Part shown: positions 1 through 8,163 of the stretch, one piece after another
Numbering within the stretch: the first letter of the stretch is position 1
Layout: every line of letters begins with the position of its first letter
Source of the DNA: Actinomycetota bacterium
GTDB lineage: Bacteria; Actinomycetota; Actinomycetes; S36-B12; UBA5976
Length of the DNA stretch: 25,042 nucleotides
NCBI GenBank assembly: GCA_026392535.1
Contig: JAPLBX010000082.1
Location: 1-25,042 of the forward strand
Reading direction: 5' to 3'
Translations under genes and position numbers: made by a program
The notes under the pieces: model-generated
Told to the model about the DNA's origin: nothing
Seen by the model: the letters and a program-made list of their open reading frames with translations, nothing else
Database searches by the model: none

Positions 1-529
1 AAGGTACTTCAAAGAAGACCGTGCGAATAAGAAATCCATTATTGCGAATATTCCGGTCGCGATGAATCTCGATGACGCGGCTGCTAACAAGCTAGTAGTT
101 GCACGAATAGATTTCGATTCCCAACTACAGTCAACAACTGACCTAATGAAAGTTAGTCGGCAAAAGCTGCGAAATTGGCGTAGCGAGCCAAGTTTGGCTT
201 TAGCCTCACAATTAATTAACGCATCCCAGTTAGTCCCGATTGATTGGATCACTAAGACTCTCAAGACTTCGGATGCGACTATCAGCACCTTGGTTGGTGG
301 GCCTGGGACGAGAAGGATTTTGGGTTACGAACTAAAGGGCGTGTGGCCATTGGTGCCACCAATTGGCGCAGCTCTAAATTTCACTTCAGTGACTGTCGGG
401 GACTATGTCCACATTGGCTTGGCCATCGATTCATTGGTTGTGGAAAATAGCCAACTGTGGGCAAGGTCCTTTGAGGAGGCGTCCTTTGAGGTCTTTGGCG
501 CTAAGATTTTCGAACAAATATTCGAATAA
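1..529 (+). CDS. WS/DGAT-like O-acyltransferase, C-terminal part (cut by left edge)
   Basis: The frame is open from base 2 to a TAA at 527-529, so the ATG at 62 is internal and the gene starts left of the window. About 175 residues are visible. The pattern fits the C-terminal domain of wax ester synthase/diacylglycerol acyltransferases: a strand region IIANIPVAMN (about residues 14-23), then ANKLVVARID, a long helix, then ISTLVGGPG, which corresponds to the family's S-N-x-P-GP segment. After it come GVWPLVPPIGAALNFTSV and a Y-VHIGLAID strand. The family moves an acyl-CoA chain to a fatty alcohol or diacylglycerol, making storage lipid. The catalytic HHxxxDG motif would lie in the missing N-terminal half, so activity cannot be judged. 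The canonical SNVPGP is degenerate here (TLVGGPG). The assignment is by family pattern only. Confidence 0.62.
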   Translation, partial: RYFKEDRANKKSIIANIPVAMNLDDAAANKLVVARIDFDSQLQSTTDLMKVSRQKLRNWRSEPSLALASQLINASQLVPIDWITKTLKTSDATISTLVGGPGTRRILGYELKGVWPLVPPIGAALNFTSVTVGDYVHIGLAIDSLVVENSQLWARSFEEASFEVFGAKIFEQIFE

Positions 530-590
530 GGCCTGTTAATCCGACCTTTTGCGCTCAAATTTCCCTACGCTAAGGGTCTTAAGGAGTCTT

Positions 591-1109
591 ATGCGTGTAC
601 TTGGAATCGATCCTGGCCTCACCCGGTGTGGGGTTGGAATTGTTGATTCTGCCCCTGGACGAGTGGTCAAGCTCGTTCATGTGGATGTAATCAGATCCGC
701 TACAGATTTGCCGCTTGAAAAGCGTCTAGCACTCATTCACTTTGAACTGTCAGATTTGATAAGTCGTTTCGCTCCAGATGCGGTCGCAATTGAACGAGTT
801 TTCGCACAAGCAAATGTTCGTACTGTGATGGGAACAGCACAAGTATCAGGCTTGGGCTTACTTCTAGCTGCGCAAATGGACATTCCTGTTCAGACATACA
901 CGCCATCTGAAGTAAAGGCATCTGTATCAGGAAATGGTCGAGCTGATAAAAACCAAGTCACGACGATGGTAACTCGAATATTGAATCTAGATGTAGCTCC
1001 TAAACCAGCAGATGCTGCTGATGCGTTAGCAATTGCAATCTGTCATTCGTGGCGGGGAACAAGTATGCAAAGAATTGCGCAAGCAGCTCAAAGGATTAAT
1101 AATGATTAG
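591..1109 (+). CDS. ruvC: Crossover junction endodeoxyribonuclease RuvC
   Basis: RuvC is the dimeric nuclease that cuts Holliday junctions symmetrically, with RuvAB, to finish homologous recombination. The product has 172 residues, the usual family length. It opens with MRVLGIDPGLTRCGVG. The four acidic metal ligands are visible as D7, E68 (in AIERVF), D141 and D144 (in PADAADALAIA). I chose the ATG at 591, which is preceded by AAGGAG at 581-586, because an upstream in-frame start at 549 would add 14 residues before the conserved N-terminus. It overlaps ruvA by 8 bases. It heads the ruvC-ruvA-ruvB set. Confidence 0.97.
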   Translation: MRVLGIDPGLTRCGVGIVDSAPGRVVKLVHVDVIRSATDLPLEKRLALIHFELSDLISRFAPDAVAIERVFAQANVRTVMGTAQVSGLGLLLAAQMDIPVQTYTPSEVKASVSGNGRADKNQVTTMVTRILNLDVAPKPADAADALAIAICHSWRGTSMQRIAQAAQRINND

Positions 1110-1683
1110 TTTCTTACGCGGAGTAATAGCGGACATATCCGCTGCTAATTTGATAATTGACGTAAATGGTGTTGGTTACTCCGTAATCGTCACTCCAAGC
1201 GTATTGCAAAATGCAAAAGTAGGAACTGACCTTTCTATTCCAGTTGTTCTAGTTGTTCGAGAAGAATCAATGACGTTCTACGGGTTTGCTAACAATGAAG
1301 AGCGAAGGATTTTTGAACTCTTACAAACAGTGAATGGAGTTGGCCCAAAACTTGCCCTAACGATTTTGGCCGCGACAACTAGCGAGAATTTGGCAGACGC
1401 GATTGCAAATGGTGATGAAAATACCCTCACAAGAATTCCTGGCGTGGGCAAGAAGAGCGCTGCAAGGTTGATTTTGGAACTTGGTGACAAATTCGGGATT
1501 AAGGCGAATGCTCGAACTGGCTGGCAGTCCGAAGTTCATGATGCCCTAACTGCACTTGGTTGGAGCAGCAAAGAAGCAAGCGGAGCGGTGCAATCTGTCA
1601 CCGAAAAGAACCTGCCACATAAATCGGTTCCGCAGGCATTGAAATCTGCCCTTGAAATATTAAACAGAATTGGTAGAGCTTGA
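1102..1683 (+). CDS. ruvA: Holliday junction branch migration protein RuvA
   Basis: RuvA forms the tetramer that binds four-way junction DNA and loads the RuvB motor. The product has 193 residues, normal for the family. It starts MISFLRGVIAD with the N-terminal OB-fold, followed by two helix-hairpin-helix motifs, GVGPKLALTIL (about 79-89) and GVGKKSAARLILEL (about 114-127). A C-terminal RuvB-binding three-helix domain covers about 145-193. The start is the ATG at 1102, inside the last codons of ruvC. An earlier in-frame start at 1033 would add 23 residues and is not supported by the family N-terminus. The stop codon touches the ruvB start, so the two are probably translationally coupled. Confidence 0.97.
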   Translation: MISFLRGVIADISAANLIIDVNGVGYSVIVTPSVLQNAKVGTDLSIPVVLVVREESMTFYGFANNEERRIFELLQTVNGVGPKLALTILAATTSENLADAIANGDENTLTRIPGVGKKSAARLILELGDKFGIKANARTGWQSEVHDALTALGWSSKEASGAVQSVTEKNLPHKSVPQALKSALEILNRIGRA

Positions 1684-2708
1684 TGAACGAAGAATTGGAA
1701 GCCGATTCAGTAGTTGATGCGAATTTACACGAAGAAGATCAGTCTGTAGAAACCGCATTGCGCCCGAAGTCAATTATTGAATTCATTGGCCAACATAGAG
1801 TTCGCGAACAACTTGATTTAGTTCTATCGGCTGCTAGAGCCCGCGGTAAATCTGCGGATCATTTACTTTTCAGCGGTCCACCAGGACTTGGTAAAACAAC
1901 TTTGGCAAACATTGTTGCAAGTGAAATGGGTACACCAATTCGGATTACATCTGGCCCTGCAATTACGCATGCAGGTGATTTAGCGGCAGTGCTCAGTTCC
2001 TTAACGGATGGAGAAATTCTTTTTATCGATGAAATTCATCGAATTGCAAAACCTGCTGCAGAATTACTTTACGTAGCGATGGAAGATTTTCGAGTCGACG
2101 TAATGATTGGTAAAGGGCCGGGGGCAACAGCGATACCGCTGCAACTTCCACAATTCACGTTAATCGGAGCGACTACGCGTGTTGGACTGCTTCCAAATCC
2201 GCTCAGGGACCGTTTTGGTTTTACTGCGCATTTAGATTTTTACGAGAATGAGGAACTATCTGAGGTCGTAAAAAGATCTGCTGGGTTGCTGCATCTAGAC
2301 ATTTCATTTGATGCCGCAAACGAAATTGGAAGACGTTCGCGTGGAACGCCTCGTATCGCAAATCGATTGCTACGGCGTGTACGTGACTTCAACGAAGTTC
2401 ATGGACAGGGCAGTATTGATTTACTGCAAACTCAAAGTGCCTTAGAGCTTTATGAAGTTGATGCAGTTGGTTTAGACAGGCTAGATCGCGTTGTGCTAGA
2501 AGCGCTAATTACTAAATATAAGGGTGGTCCAGTCGGGGTATCCACTTTGGCAATGGCAGTTGGCGAAGAAGTTGGCACCATCGAGGATGTGGCCGAGCCT
2601 TTCTTAGTCCGTGCTGGATTCATCATCCGGACTCCTCGGGGCAGACAAGCAACCCCTGCCGGCTGGAGCCATTTAGGATTAATTGCTCCTGAAACTACGG
2701 TTAATTGA
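1683..2708 (+). CDS. ruvB: Holliday junction branch migration ATPase RuvB
   Basis: RuvB is the hexameric AAA+ motor that pulls DNA through the RuvA-bound junction. The product has 341 residues. Walker A is GPPGLGKTT (65-73), Walker B is LFIDEIH (113-119), sensor 1 is GATTR (162-166), and the arginine-finger region NPLRDRFG is at 172-179. A winged-helix domain fills the C-terminus (DVAEPFLVRAGFIIRTPRGR). I place the start at the ATG at 1683, which shares its A with the ruvA TGA stop (TGATG). A TTG at 1680 is also in frame and would add one residue. It is followed by a hairpin and then secD. Confidence 0.97.
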   Translation: MNEELEADSVVDANLHEEDQSVETALRPKSIIEFIGQHRVREQLDLVLSAARARGKSADHLLFSGPPGLGKTTLANIVASEMGTPIRITSGPAITHAGDLAAVLSSLTDGEILFIDEIHRIAKPAAELLYVAMEDFRVDVMIGKGPGATAIPLQLPQFTLIGATTRVGLLPNPLRDRFGFTAHLDFYENEELSEVVKRSAGLLHLDISFDAANEIGRRSRGTPRIANRLLRRVRDFNEVHGQGSIDLLQTQSALELYEVDAVGLDRLDRVVLEALITKYKGGPVGVSTLAMAVGEEVGTIEDVAEPFLVRAGFIIRTPRGRQATPAGWSHLGLIAPETTVN

Positions 2709-2709
2709 A

Positions 2710-2729
2710 CTAGCGGTCCGAGCCGCTAG
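2710..2729 (+). promoter_or_regulatory. Perfect hairpin between ruvB and secD
   Basis: A perfect 7-bp inverted repeat, CTAGCGG and CCGCTAG with a 6-base loop (TCCGAG), starts 2 bases after the ruvB stop. There is no T-tract after it, so it is not a classic intrinsic terminator. It could be a U-less terminator, an RNA stability element or an attenuator. It lies where many actinobacteria carry yajC. Confidence 0.4.
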
Positions 2730-2758
2730 GCCTGTCCCTTAAACTTTGGCGCTTGAAC

Positions 2759-2765
2759 GAAAGGG
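2759..2765 (+). promoter_or_regulatory. secD ribosome binding site
   Basis: GAAAGGG lies 8 bases before the GTG at 2774. Nothing similar precedes the in-frame TTG at 2753. This site therefore decides the secD start in favour of the GTG. Confidence 0.55.
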
Positions 2766-2773
2766 CACTCTCT

Positions 2774-4306
2774 GTGGCTTCAAAAAACGCTGGCTCAACC
2801 GCGCGCCCGCTCATCGCACTCACACTCGCAACTCTGAGTGTATGTCTTTGGGCATTTTGGCCAGGTTCTGAATCGAACTCACCAAAACTAGGTTTGGATC
2901 TTCGAGGTGGTACTCAAGTTCGGCTTACCCCCAAAGCAGTTTCCGGTGGTGTAATTACAGATAGCCAACTTGGTCAAGCTGTAATAATTATTCGTCAACG
3001 CGTTAACGGTCTAGGCGTTGCAGAAGCCGAAGTGGCCACTGAAGGTAGCGGAGACAATGCAGCGATCTTGGTTTCAATTCCAGGCATTTCACAGCAAGGC
3101 ATCGCTGATGTTTTAAAGCAGACCGCGTTGCTTTCCTTCCGCCCAGTGGAAGCAGAGGAAGCAAGTACGGTTCCAACTGCGAAACCTTCGGACATAATCG
3201 CGCCTATATCTGCCGATACTAATAGTGCGGAATTGCAAAATGCTTTTAAAGTCATCGATTGCACCAACCCTGCTACGCGACAAGGTGGGGAAATTGAAGA
3301 CTCCACTAAATGGATTGTGACTTGCTCACGCGATGGATCTGTTAAGTATCTACTACAACCAGCTTTCATTAAAGGTGAGTCAATCACCGATGCTCGCGCA
3401 GAGATTCCACAGAACTCAGCAGCATGGCAAGTGAGTCTTGATTTCAACGATGAAGGAAGCGCTCAGCTTGCTGACGCTTCAAATCTGCTTTACAAAAAGA
3501 CGTCACCACAAAACCAGTTCGCAATCGTTATTGATGGAATGGTTTTCTCATCTCCGTATTTCTCGGAACCTATTCTTGGTGGAAGCGCATCTATCACTGG
3601 ACAGTTCACACAAGCACAGGCAAACGAACTTTCCTCGGTCTTGAGATACGGATCTTTGCCGTTAACTCTGGAATTGGCTGAAGTAACTTCGCTTTCTCCA
3701 ACTCTAGGTCAAGGGCAACTTGACGCTGGAATTTTGGCTGGCGCGCTTGGTTTGTTCCTAGTCATGATTTACCTGTTGTTTTACTACCGAGCTTTGGGAC
3801 TTGTTGCGGTGTTTTCACTAGTCGTTGCGGCCATTATTACTTATGCGTCAGTAGTGGCACTGGGTAAACAAATTGGTTTCACACTAACTCTGGCTGGAAT
3901 CGCCTGTGCAATTGTTGCTGTTGGTATTACTGCTGACTCCTTTATCGTTTATTTTGAGCGAATACGAGATGAAATTCGTGAAGGCAAGAGTCTTAAAACT
4001 GCCGTTAATTCTGGTTGGACCCGCGCGCGACGCACAATTTTGGTAGCTGACTTCGTCTCACTACTTGCTGCTGTGGTTTTGTATTTACTCAGCATCGGCA
4101 GTGTTCGTGGTTTTGCGTTCACACTTGGTCTAACAACACTGATTGACGTTTTTGTGGCTCTGCTATTTAGCCGCCCAATGGTTCTGATCTTCACTCGCAG
4201 TAAGTGGTTCGCATCTGGCTCACCTATGACCGGGCTTAATGCAGGCCGAATTGGGCGAATCCACGCAACGAATGCTGAAGTTCTAGCAGAAAGCGCAGGC
4301 GAATAA
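2774..4306 (+). CDS. secD: Protein translocase subunit SecD
   Basis: SecD works with SecF as a proton-driven RND-type helper that pulls exported proteins through SecYEG. The product has 510 residues from the GTG at 2774, or 517 from an in-frame TTG at 2753. It begins with a membrane segment (about 12-30), then the family signature LGLDLRGGTQVRL. A large outer domain (about 50-310) follows, with GLGVAEAEV and LLSFRPV. The C-terminal block of five membrane helices (about 318-495) includes GITADSFIVYFERIRDEI, the conserved acidic transmembrane motif. Only 2 bases separate it from secF. yajC, frequently the upstream partner, is absent here. Confidence 0.95.
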   Translation: MASKNAGSTARPLIALTLATLSVCLWAFWPGSESNSPKLGLDLRGGTQVRLTPKAVSGGVITDSQLGQAVIIIRQRVNGLGVAEAEVATEGSGDNAAILVSIPGISQQGIADVLKQTALLSFRPVEAEEASTVPTAKPSDIIAPISADTNSAELQNAFKVIDCTNPATRQGGEIEDSTKWIVTCSRDGSVKYLLQPAFIKGESITDARAEIPQNSAAWQVSLDFNDEGSAQLADASNLLYKKTSPQNQFAIVIDGMVFSSPYFSEPILGGSASITGQFTQAQANELSSVLRYGSLPLTLELAEVTSLSPTLGQGQLDAGILAGALGLFLVMIYLLFYYRALGLVAVFSLVVAAIITYASVVALGKQIGFTLTLAGIACAIVAVGITADSFIVYFERIRDEIREGKSLKTAVNSGWTRARRTILVADFVSLLAAVVLYLLSIGSVRGFAFTLGLTTLIDVFVALLFSRPMVLIFTRSKWFASGSPMTGLNAGRIGRIHATNAEVLAESAGE

Positions 4307-4308
4307 CC

Positions 4309-5376
4309 ATGAGCAAACTTGGAACTTTAGGTGGCCGCCTTTACCGCGGCGATGTGTCTTTTGATTTTGTTGGACGCAAAAAACTTTGGTACACCCTTTC
4401 AGGTGTGATTTTGATTCTTGCTGCAGTTGGACTTTTCGGCAGAGGATTAAACCTTGGAATTGAATTTAAAGGTGGTGCTGAATTTCAGGTAGTTTCTTCA
4501 ACGTCTGGCGTAGATCAAGCAAAGGCTGTGGCGATTGCTGCAGGTGTTGAAAATCCAATTGTTACCCAGCTTGGAAATGGAACTATTCGTGTCCAAACTC
4601 CTGAGCTCCTACAAGATGTGCGAAACACTCTAGTTGCCAACTTAGCTACTGCATTCAATGTGGATCAGGGCGAAGTAAGAGTTCAAATTGTTGGACCGTC
4701 TTGGGGATCCGACATCACTGGCAAAGCGATTAACGCTTTAATCGTATTTTTGATTCTCGTATCTTTGTTCTTGGCAGTAATGTTTGAATGGCGAATGGCA
4801 GTAGCGGCGCTGGTCGCTCTAGTTCATGACGTTGTAATCACAATCGGCATTTACGCCCTAACCGGCTTTGAAGTTACTCCAGCTACCGTTATTGGCGTAT
4901 TGACCATTCTCGGATTCTCTTTGTATGACACAGTTGTTGTGTTCGACAAAGTGAAGGAAAACACTAAGAACATAACTCGACAAAATCGTTTCTCATACTC
5001 CGGAGCTGCGAACCTCGCTTTGAATCAAACTTTGGTTCGTTCAATCAATACATCTATTGTCGCCTTGCTGCCTGTTACTGCAATTTTGATTGTTGGCGCA
5101 GGACTGTTAGGCGCAGGAACTTTGCGAGACCTTTCGCTATCTCTTTTCGTTGGTATGTTGGCAGGTACTTATTCGTCAATTGCAATTGCAACTCCAGTGC
5201 TTGCCCAGTTGAAGGAAAGAGAACCTGAGATGAAGGCCTTAGCAAAGCGAGCGACAAACAAGTCTGCTGCAGTGGCGTCAGCTCTTGATGTTTCGGTGGT
5301 TACCCAGCCAAATAGTCAGGTTTATGAAACTGGTCCACGTAACCAACCTCGACGCAAGTCCCGCAGCAAGCGTTAA
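4309..5376 (+). CDS. secF: Protein translocase subunit SecF
   Basis: SecF is the partner of SecD in the Sec-assisting membrane complex. The product has 355 residues. The first membrane helix (about 27-45) is followed by the SecF signature LGIEFKGGAEFQV (about 49-61), a small outer domain, then five more helices. The motif GFSLYDTVVVFDKVKENT, with the conserved Asp, lies in the fourth-helix region. The C-terminal tail is basic (RRKSRSKR) and probably cytoplasmic. It starts at an ATG 2 bases after the secD stop and ends 2 bases before apt, so all three are probably on one transcript. Confidence 0.95.
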   Translation: MSKLGTLGGRLYRGDVSFDFVGRKKLWYTLSGVILILAAVGLFGRGLNLGIEFKGGAEFQVVSSTSGVDQAKAVAIAAGVENPIVTQLGNGTIRVQTPELLQDVRNTLVANLATAFNVDQGEVRVQIVGPSWGSDITGKAINALIVFLILVSLFLAVMFEWRMAVAALVALVHDVVITIGIYALTGFEVTPATVIGVLTILGFSLYDTVVVFDKVKENTKNITRQNRFSYSGAANLALNQTLVRSINTSIVALLPVTAILIVGAGLLGAGTLRDLSLSLFVGMLAGTYSSIAIATPVLAQLKEREPEMKALAKRATNKSAAVASALDVSVVTQPNSQVYETGPRNQPRRKSRSKR

Positions 5377-5378
5377 TT

Positions 5379-5900
5379 ATGAGTGCCTTAGATCGCCTAA
5401 TCCGGGTAATTCCAGACTGGCCTTCGCAGGGCGTGACTTTTCAAGATTTAACTGGTGTTTTAGCGGATTCTCAAGGTTTACGCGAAATCACTGAAGAACT
5501 TGCTGCTCCATTTGCCAATCAAAAGATTGACGTTGTAGCGGGCATGGAAGCTCGAGGATTCATCGTCGGAGCAGCCGTTGCTCGGCAGCTTGACGTTGGA
5601 TTTATTGCGCTACGTAAAGCTGGCAAACTTCCAGGCATCGTTCATAGTGCTACTTATGCCTTGGAATATGGCACTGCAACCTTGCAAGTCCACCAAGAAG
5701 ATGTAAAAGCTGGAACCCGTGTACTCATCATTGACGATGTCTTGGCCACTGGTGGAACCGCCAAAGCTGCTGCGCAGTTAATCGAAAGCGGTGGGGCAGA
5801 AGTTGTTGGTTTTGGCTTTATTCTCGCTTTAGATTTCCTAAATGGTTCCGAAAAGATTTCACAATACCCAATTCATTCTTTACGCACCATTTATGCTTAG
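5379..5900 (+). CDS. apt: Adenine phosphoribosyltransferase
   Basis: Apt converts adenine plus PRPP to AMP and pyrophosphate in purine salvage, in the cytoplasm. The product has 173 residues, typical of the family. It begins with the APRT N-terminus LIRVIPDWPSQGVTFQDLT (residues 7-25). GMEARGFIVGAAVA is at 55-68, LRKAGKLPG at 78-86, and the PRPP loop VLIIDDVLATGGTA at 115-128. The position between secF and rel matches the conserved actinobacterial order. The end (SLRTIYA) is slightly short of some homologues, but no catalytic element is missing. Confidence 0.96.
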   Translation: MSALDRLIRVIPDWPSQGVTFQDLTGVLADSQGLREITEELAAPFANQKIDVVAGMEARGFIVGAAVARQLDVGFIALRKAGKLPGIVHSATYALEYGTATLQVHQEDVKAGTRVLIIDDVLATGGTAKAAAQLIESGGAEVVGFGFILALDFLNGSEKISQYPIHSLRTIYA

Positions 5901-5909
5901 GTTTTAGTT

Positions 5910-5918
5910 AAGGAGGTG
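5910..5918 (+). promoter_or_regulatory. Strong ribosome binding site of rel
   Basis: AAGGAGGTG is a near-perfect match to the anti-Shine-Dalgarno sequence, about 6 bases before the GTG start at 5923. It is the strongest such site in the window, on a gene with a non-ATG start. Confidence 0.7.
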
Positions 5919-5922
5919 TAGC

Positions 5923-8163
5923 GTGTCCCGAGAAGACCAGGTGACTCGTACCGCTGCGCCAAGCCCTGAAGAAGTTTCCAATTATCCAGAATCTGTCACT
6001 GCCTTAGCGTCTGAGTTTTTACAAATCGTCCAAACAGTGCAAAGTTTTCACCCAAAAACTGATGTTGCTTTATTGGAGCGCGCGTTTGACCGAGCTGCGT
6101 ATTTTCATCGTTTTCAATATCGCAAAAGCGGAGAGGCTTACATAAGCCATCCACTCGCTGTCACATATATTTTGGCTGATCTCGGCATGACCGCACCAAC
6201 GTTGGTCGCGTCGCTTTTGCATGACACAGTTGAAGATACTGAATACACATTAGAAGAACTAACTAAAGATTTTGGTGATGAAGTCGCACATCTTGTAGAT
6301 GGAGTAACCAAACTGGACAAAGTTTCATATGGGCAAGCAAGTGCAGCTGAAACTGTTCGTAAAATGGTCGTTGCGATGGCTCGTGATATTCGGGTTCTAG
6401 TGATAAAACTTGCTGACCGATTGCACAATATGCGAACTCTTGGTGCCTTAGATGAGGCTAAGCAAGAAATGAAAGCTCGTGAAACTTTAGAGATATTTGC
6501 TCCGCTGGCTCATCGGCTTGGAATGAATACAATTAAATTCGAATTAGAGGATTTAAGTTTTAAGTATCTTTACCCAAAAAGATACGAAGAAATAGTCCGG
6601 CTAGTAAATCAAAAGGCGCCAGAACGATCCATAGAACTTGAAACCGTTCTCGGCGAAATCCGAAGCGATCTTGATACTGGCCGAATAGCCGCGTTAGTTT
6701 CTGGAAGACCTAAACATTTCTATTCGGTTTATCAAAAAATGATTGTGCGCGGCCGCGACCTTGACGACATTTATGACTTGATCGGGATTCGTATTTTGGT
6801 CGATTCAGTCGGGGATTGTTATTCAGTGCTAGGTCGAATCCACGCAAAATGGAATCCAGTTCCTGGCCGATTTAAAGATTACATTGCGATGCCGAAATTT
6901 ACGATGTATCAGTCATTGCATACAACTGTTATCGGGCCTCATGGACGTCCAGTTGAATTCCAAATTCGCACACATGAAATGCATAAGCAAGCGGAGTTCG
7001 GAATCGCAGCACATTGGCGCTATAAACAAGGTGCTGACACCAAGAACACAGATGATTTAGGTTGGTTGCGACAACTGCTTGACTGGCAACGTGAAGCTGA
7101 AGATCCTGATGAATTCCTCGACTCCTTGCGGTATGACTTAGCTTCGAAAGAGGTTTACGTATTCACGCCTAAAGGCGATGTGATGGGTCTGCCGATTGGG
7201 TCTACACCGGTCGATTTTGCCTACAGTGTTCACACCGAGATTGGACATCACTGTGTTGGAGCAAAAGTAAATGGAAAGCTGGTTCCCCTCGAGTCCGCCT
7301 TAAACAATGGCGATGTTATAGAAATCTTTACATCTAAAGCAGACAGTGCAGCGCCAAGCAGAGATTGGCTGAATTTTGTTCAAAGCTCGAGAGCAAAAGC
7401 AAAAATTAGAGGTTGGTTTACAAAAGAACGCCGCGAAGATGCACAGGAAAAAGGTAAAGAAGAGATTATTCGCGAGATGCGAAAGCAAGGTTTACCTCTA
7501 CAGCGTCTTATGACAGCGCAAGCCATGACAACTTTGGCATTAGACCTTCGCTATACCGACGTTGATGATTTGTATGCCGCGGTAGGTGAAAATAAGATTT
7601 CAGCAGCATCAGTTATTCAAAAACTCTTAGCTAGCCTCGGCGGAGAAGAAGGTGTCCTAGAGGATCTATCTGAAACTATTACGCCATCGAGAGTTGCTTC
7701 AAATAAGTCGATACCTCAAGGCGATCCTGGTGTAATCGTGCAAGGCGCAGATGACGTTATGGTCAAGTTGGCAAGATGCTGCACCCCTGTGCCAGGCGAT
7801 GAAATTGTGGGCTATGTGACGCGCGGGAATGGCGTCAGTGTTCACCGCGAAGATTGTAAGAATATTTTGGCGCTAACGATTGAAAAAGACCGAATAATTG
7901 AAGTCAGTTGGCAACCTCGTCACAACAGCGTTTATCTAGTTAACATTCAAGTTGAAGCACTAGACCGAGCCAGGTTGCTTTCAGATGTCACAAAGACCTT
8001 AAGCGACCAGCATGTGAATATCTTGAGTGCATCGGTTTCAACTTCAAGAGATCGGGTAGCGCTTAGCAGGTTTACATTCGAAATGTCTGATCCGCGCCAT
8101 CTTGGTGCGGTAATGCAATCAGTTCGCCAAATTGATGGCGTGTATGACTGCTATCGCGTTTAA
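5923..8163 (+). CDS. rel: Bifunctional (p)ppGpp synthetase/hydrolase (RelA/SpoT family)
   Basis: Rel makes (p)ppGpp from ATP and GDP/GTP on starved ribosomes and degrades it otherwise. The product has 746 residues with the full long-RSH order. The HD hydrolase has H76, HDTVEDT (100-106) and D165 in DRLHNM. The synthetase (about 255-370) has DIYDLIGIR, YQSLHTTV (329-336) and VEFQIRT. The TGS domain spans about 410-470. A helical domain is followed by the zinc-finger/CC region with C619, C620, H641 and C645, then a C-terminal ACT domain (about 672-746). An intact HD plus RGRD (277-280) rather than an acidic motif points to a bifunctional enzyme. The start is GTG. Its stop lies inside a TTAA shared with the convergent DUF349 gene. 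Confidence 0.96.
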   Translation: MSREDQVTRTAAPSPEEVSNYPESVTALASEFLQIVQTVQSFHPKTDVALLERAFDRAAYFHRFQYRKSGEAYISHPLAVTYILADLGMTAPTLVASLLHDTVEDTEYTLEELTKDFGDEVAHLVDGVTKLDKVSYGQASAAETVRKMVVAMARDIRVLVIKLADRLHNMRTLGALDEAKQEMKARETLEIFAPLAHRLGMNTIKFELEDLSFKYLYPKRYEEIVRLVNQKAPERSIELETVLGEIRSDLDTGRIAALVSGRPKHFYSVYQKMIVRGRDLDDIYDLIGIRILVDSVGDCYSVLGRIHAKWNPVPGRFKDYIAMPKFTMYQSLHTTVIGPHGRPVEFQIRTHEMHKQAEFGIAAHWRYKQGADTKNTDDLGWLRQLLDWQREAEDPDEFLDSLRYDLASKEVYVFTPKGDVMGLPIGSTPVDFAYSVHTEIGHHCVGAKVNGKLVPLESALNNGDVIEIFTSKADSAAPSRDWLNFVQSSRAKAKIRGWFTKERREDAQEKGKEEIIREMRKQGLPLQRLMTAQAMTTLALDLRYTDVDDLYAAVGENKISAASVIQKLLASLGGEEGVLEDLSETITPSRVASNKSIPQGDPGVIVQGADDVMVKLARCCTPVPGDEIVGYVTRGNGVSVHREDCKNILALTIEKDRIIEVSWQPRHNSVYLVNIQVEALDRARLLSDVTKTLSDQHVNILSASVSTSRDRVALSRFTFEMSDPRHLGAVMQSVRQIDGVYDCYRV

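Noticed and set aside
525..552. Terminator after the left-edge acyltransferase gene
   Set aside because: Only a 4-bp AAGG/CCTT pairing can be drawn, with a long loop; not enough for a call.
2995..3447. Long antisense open frame (150 codons) opposite secD
   Set aside because: It lies fully inside a well-supported gene, has no recognisable protein pattern and no SD; it is a codon-usage shadow.
6900..6915. Thr instead of Asn before the YQSLHT motif in Rel as a sign of a dead synthetase
   Set aside because: This position varies among active actinobacterial Rel proteins; the catalytic residues around it are intact.
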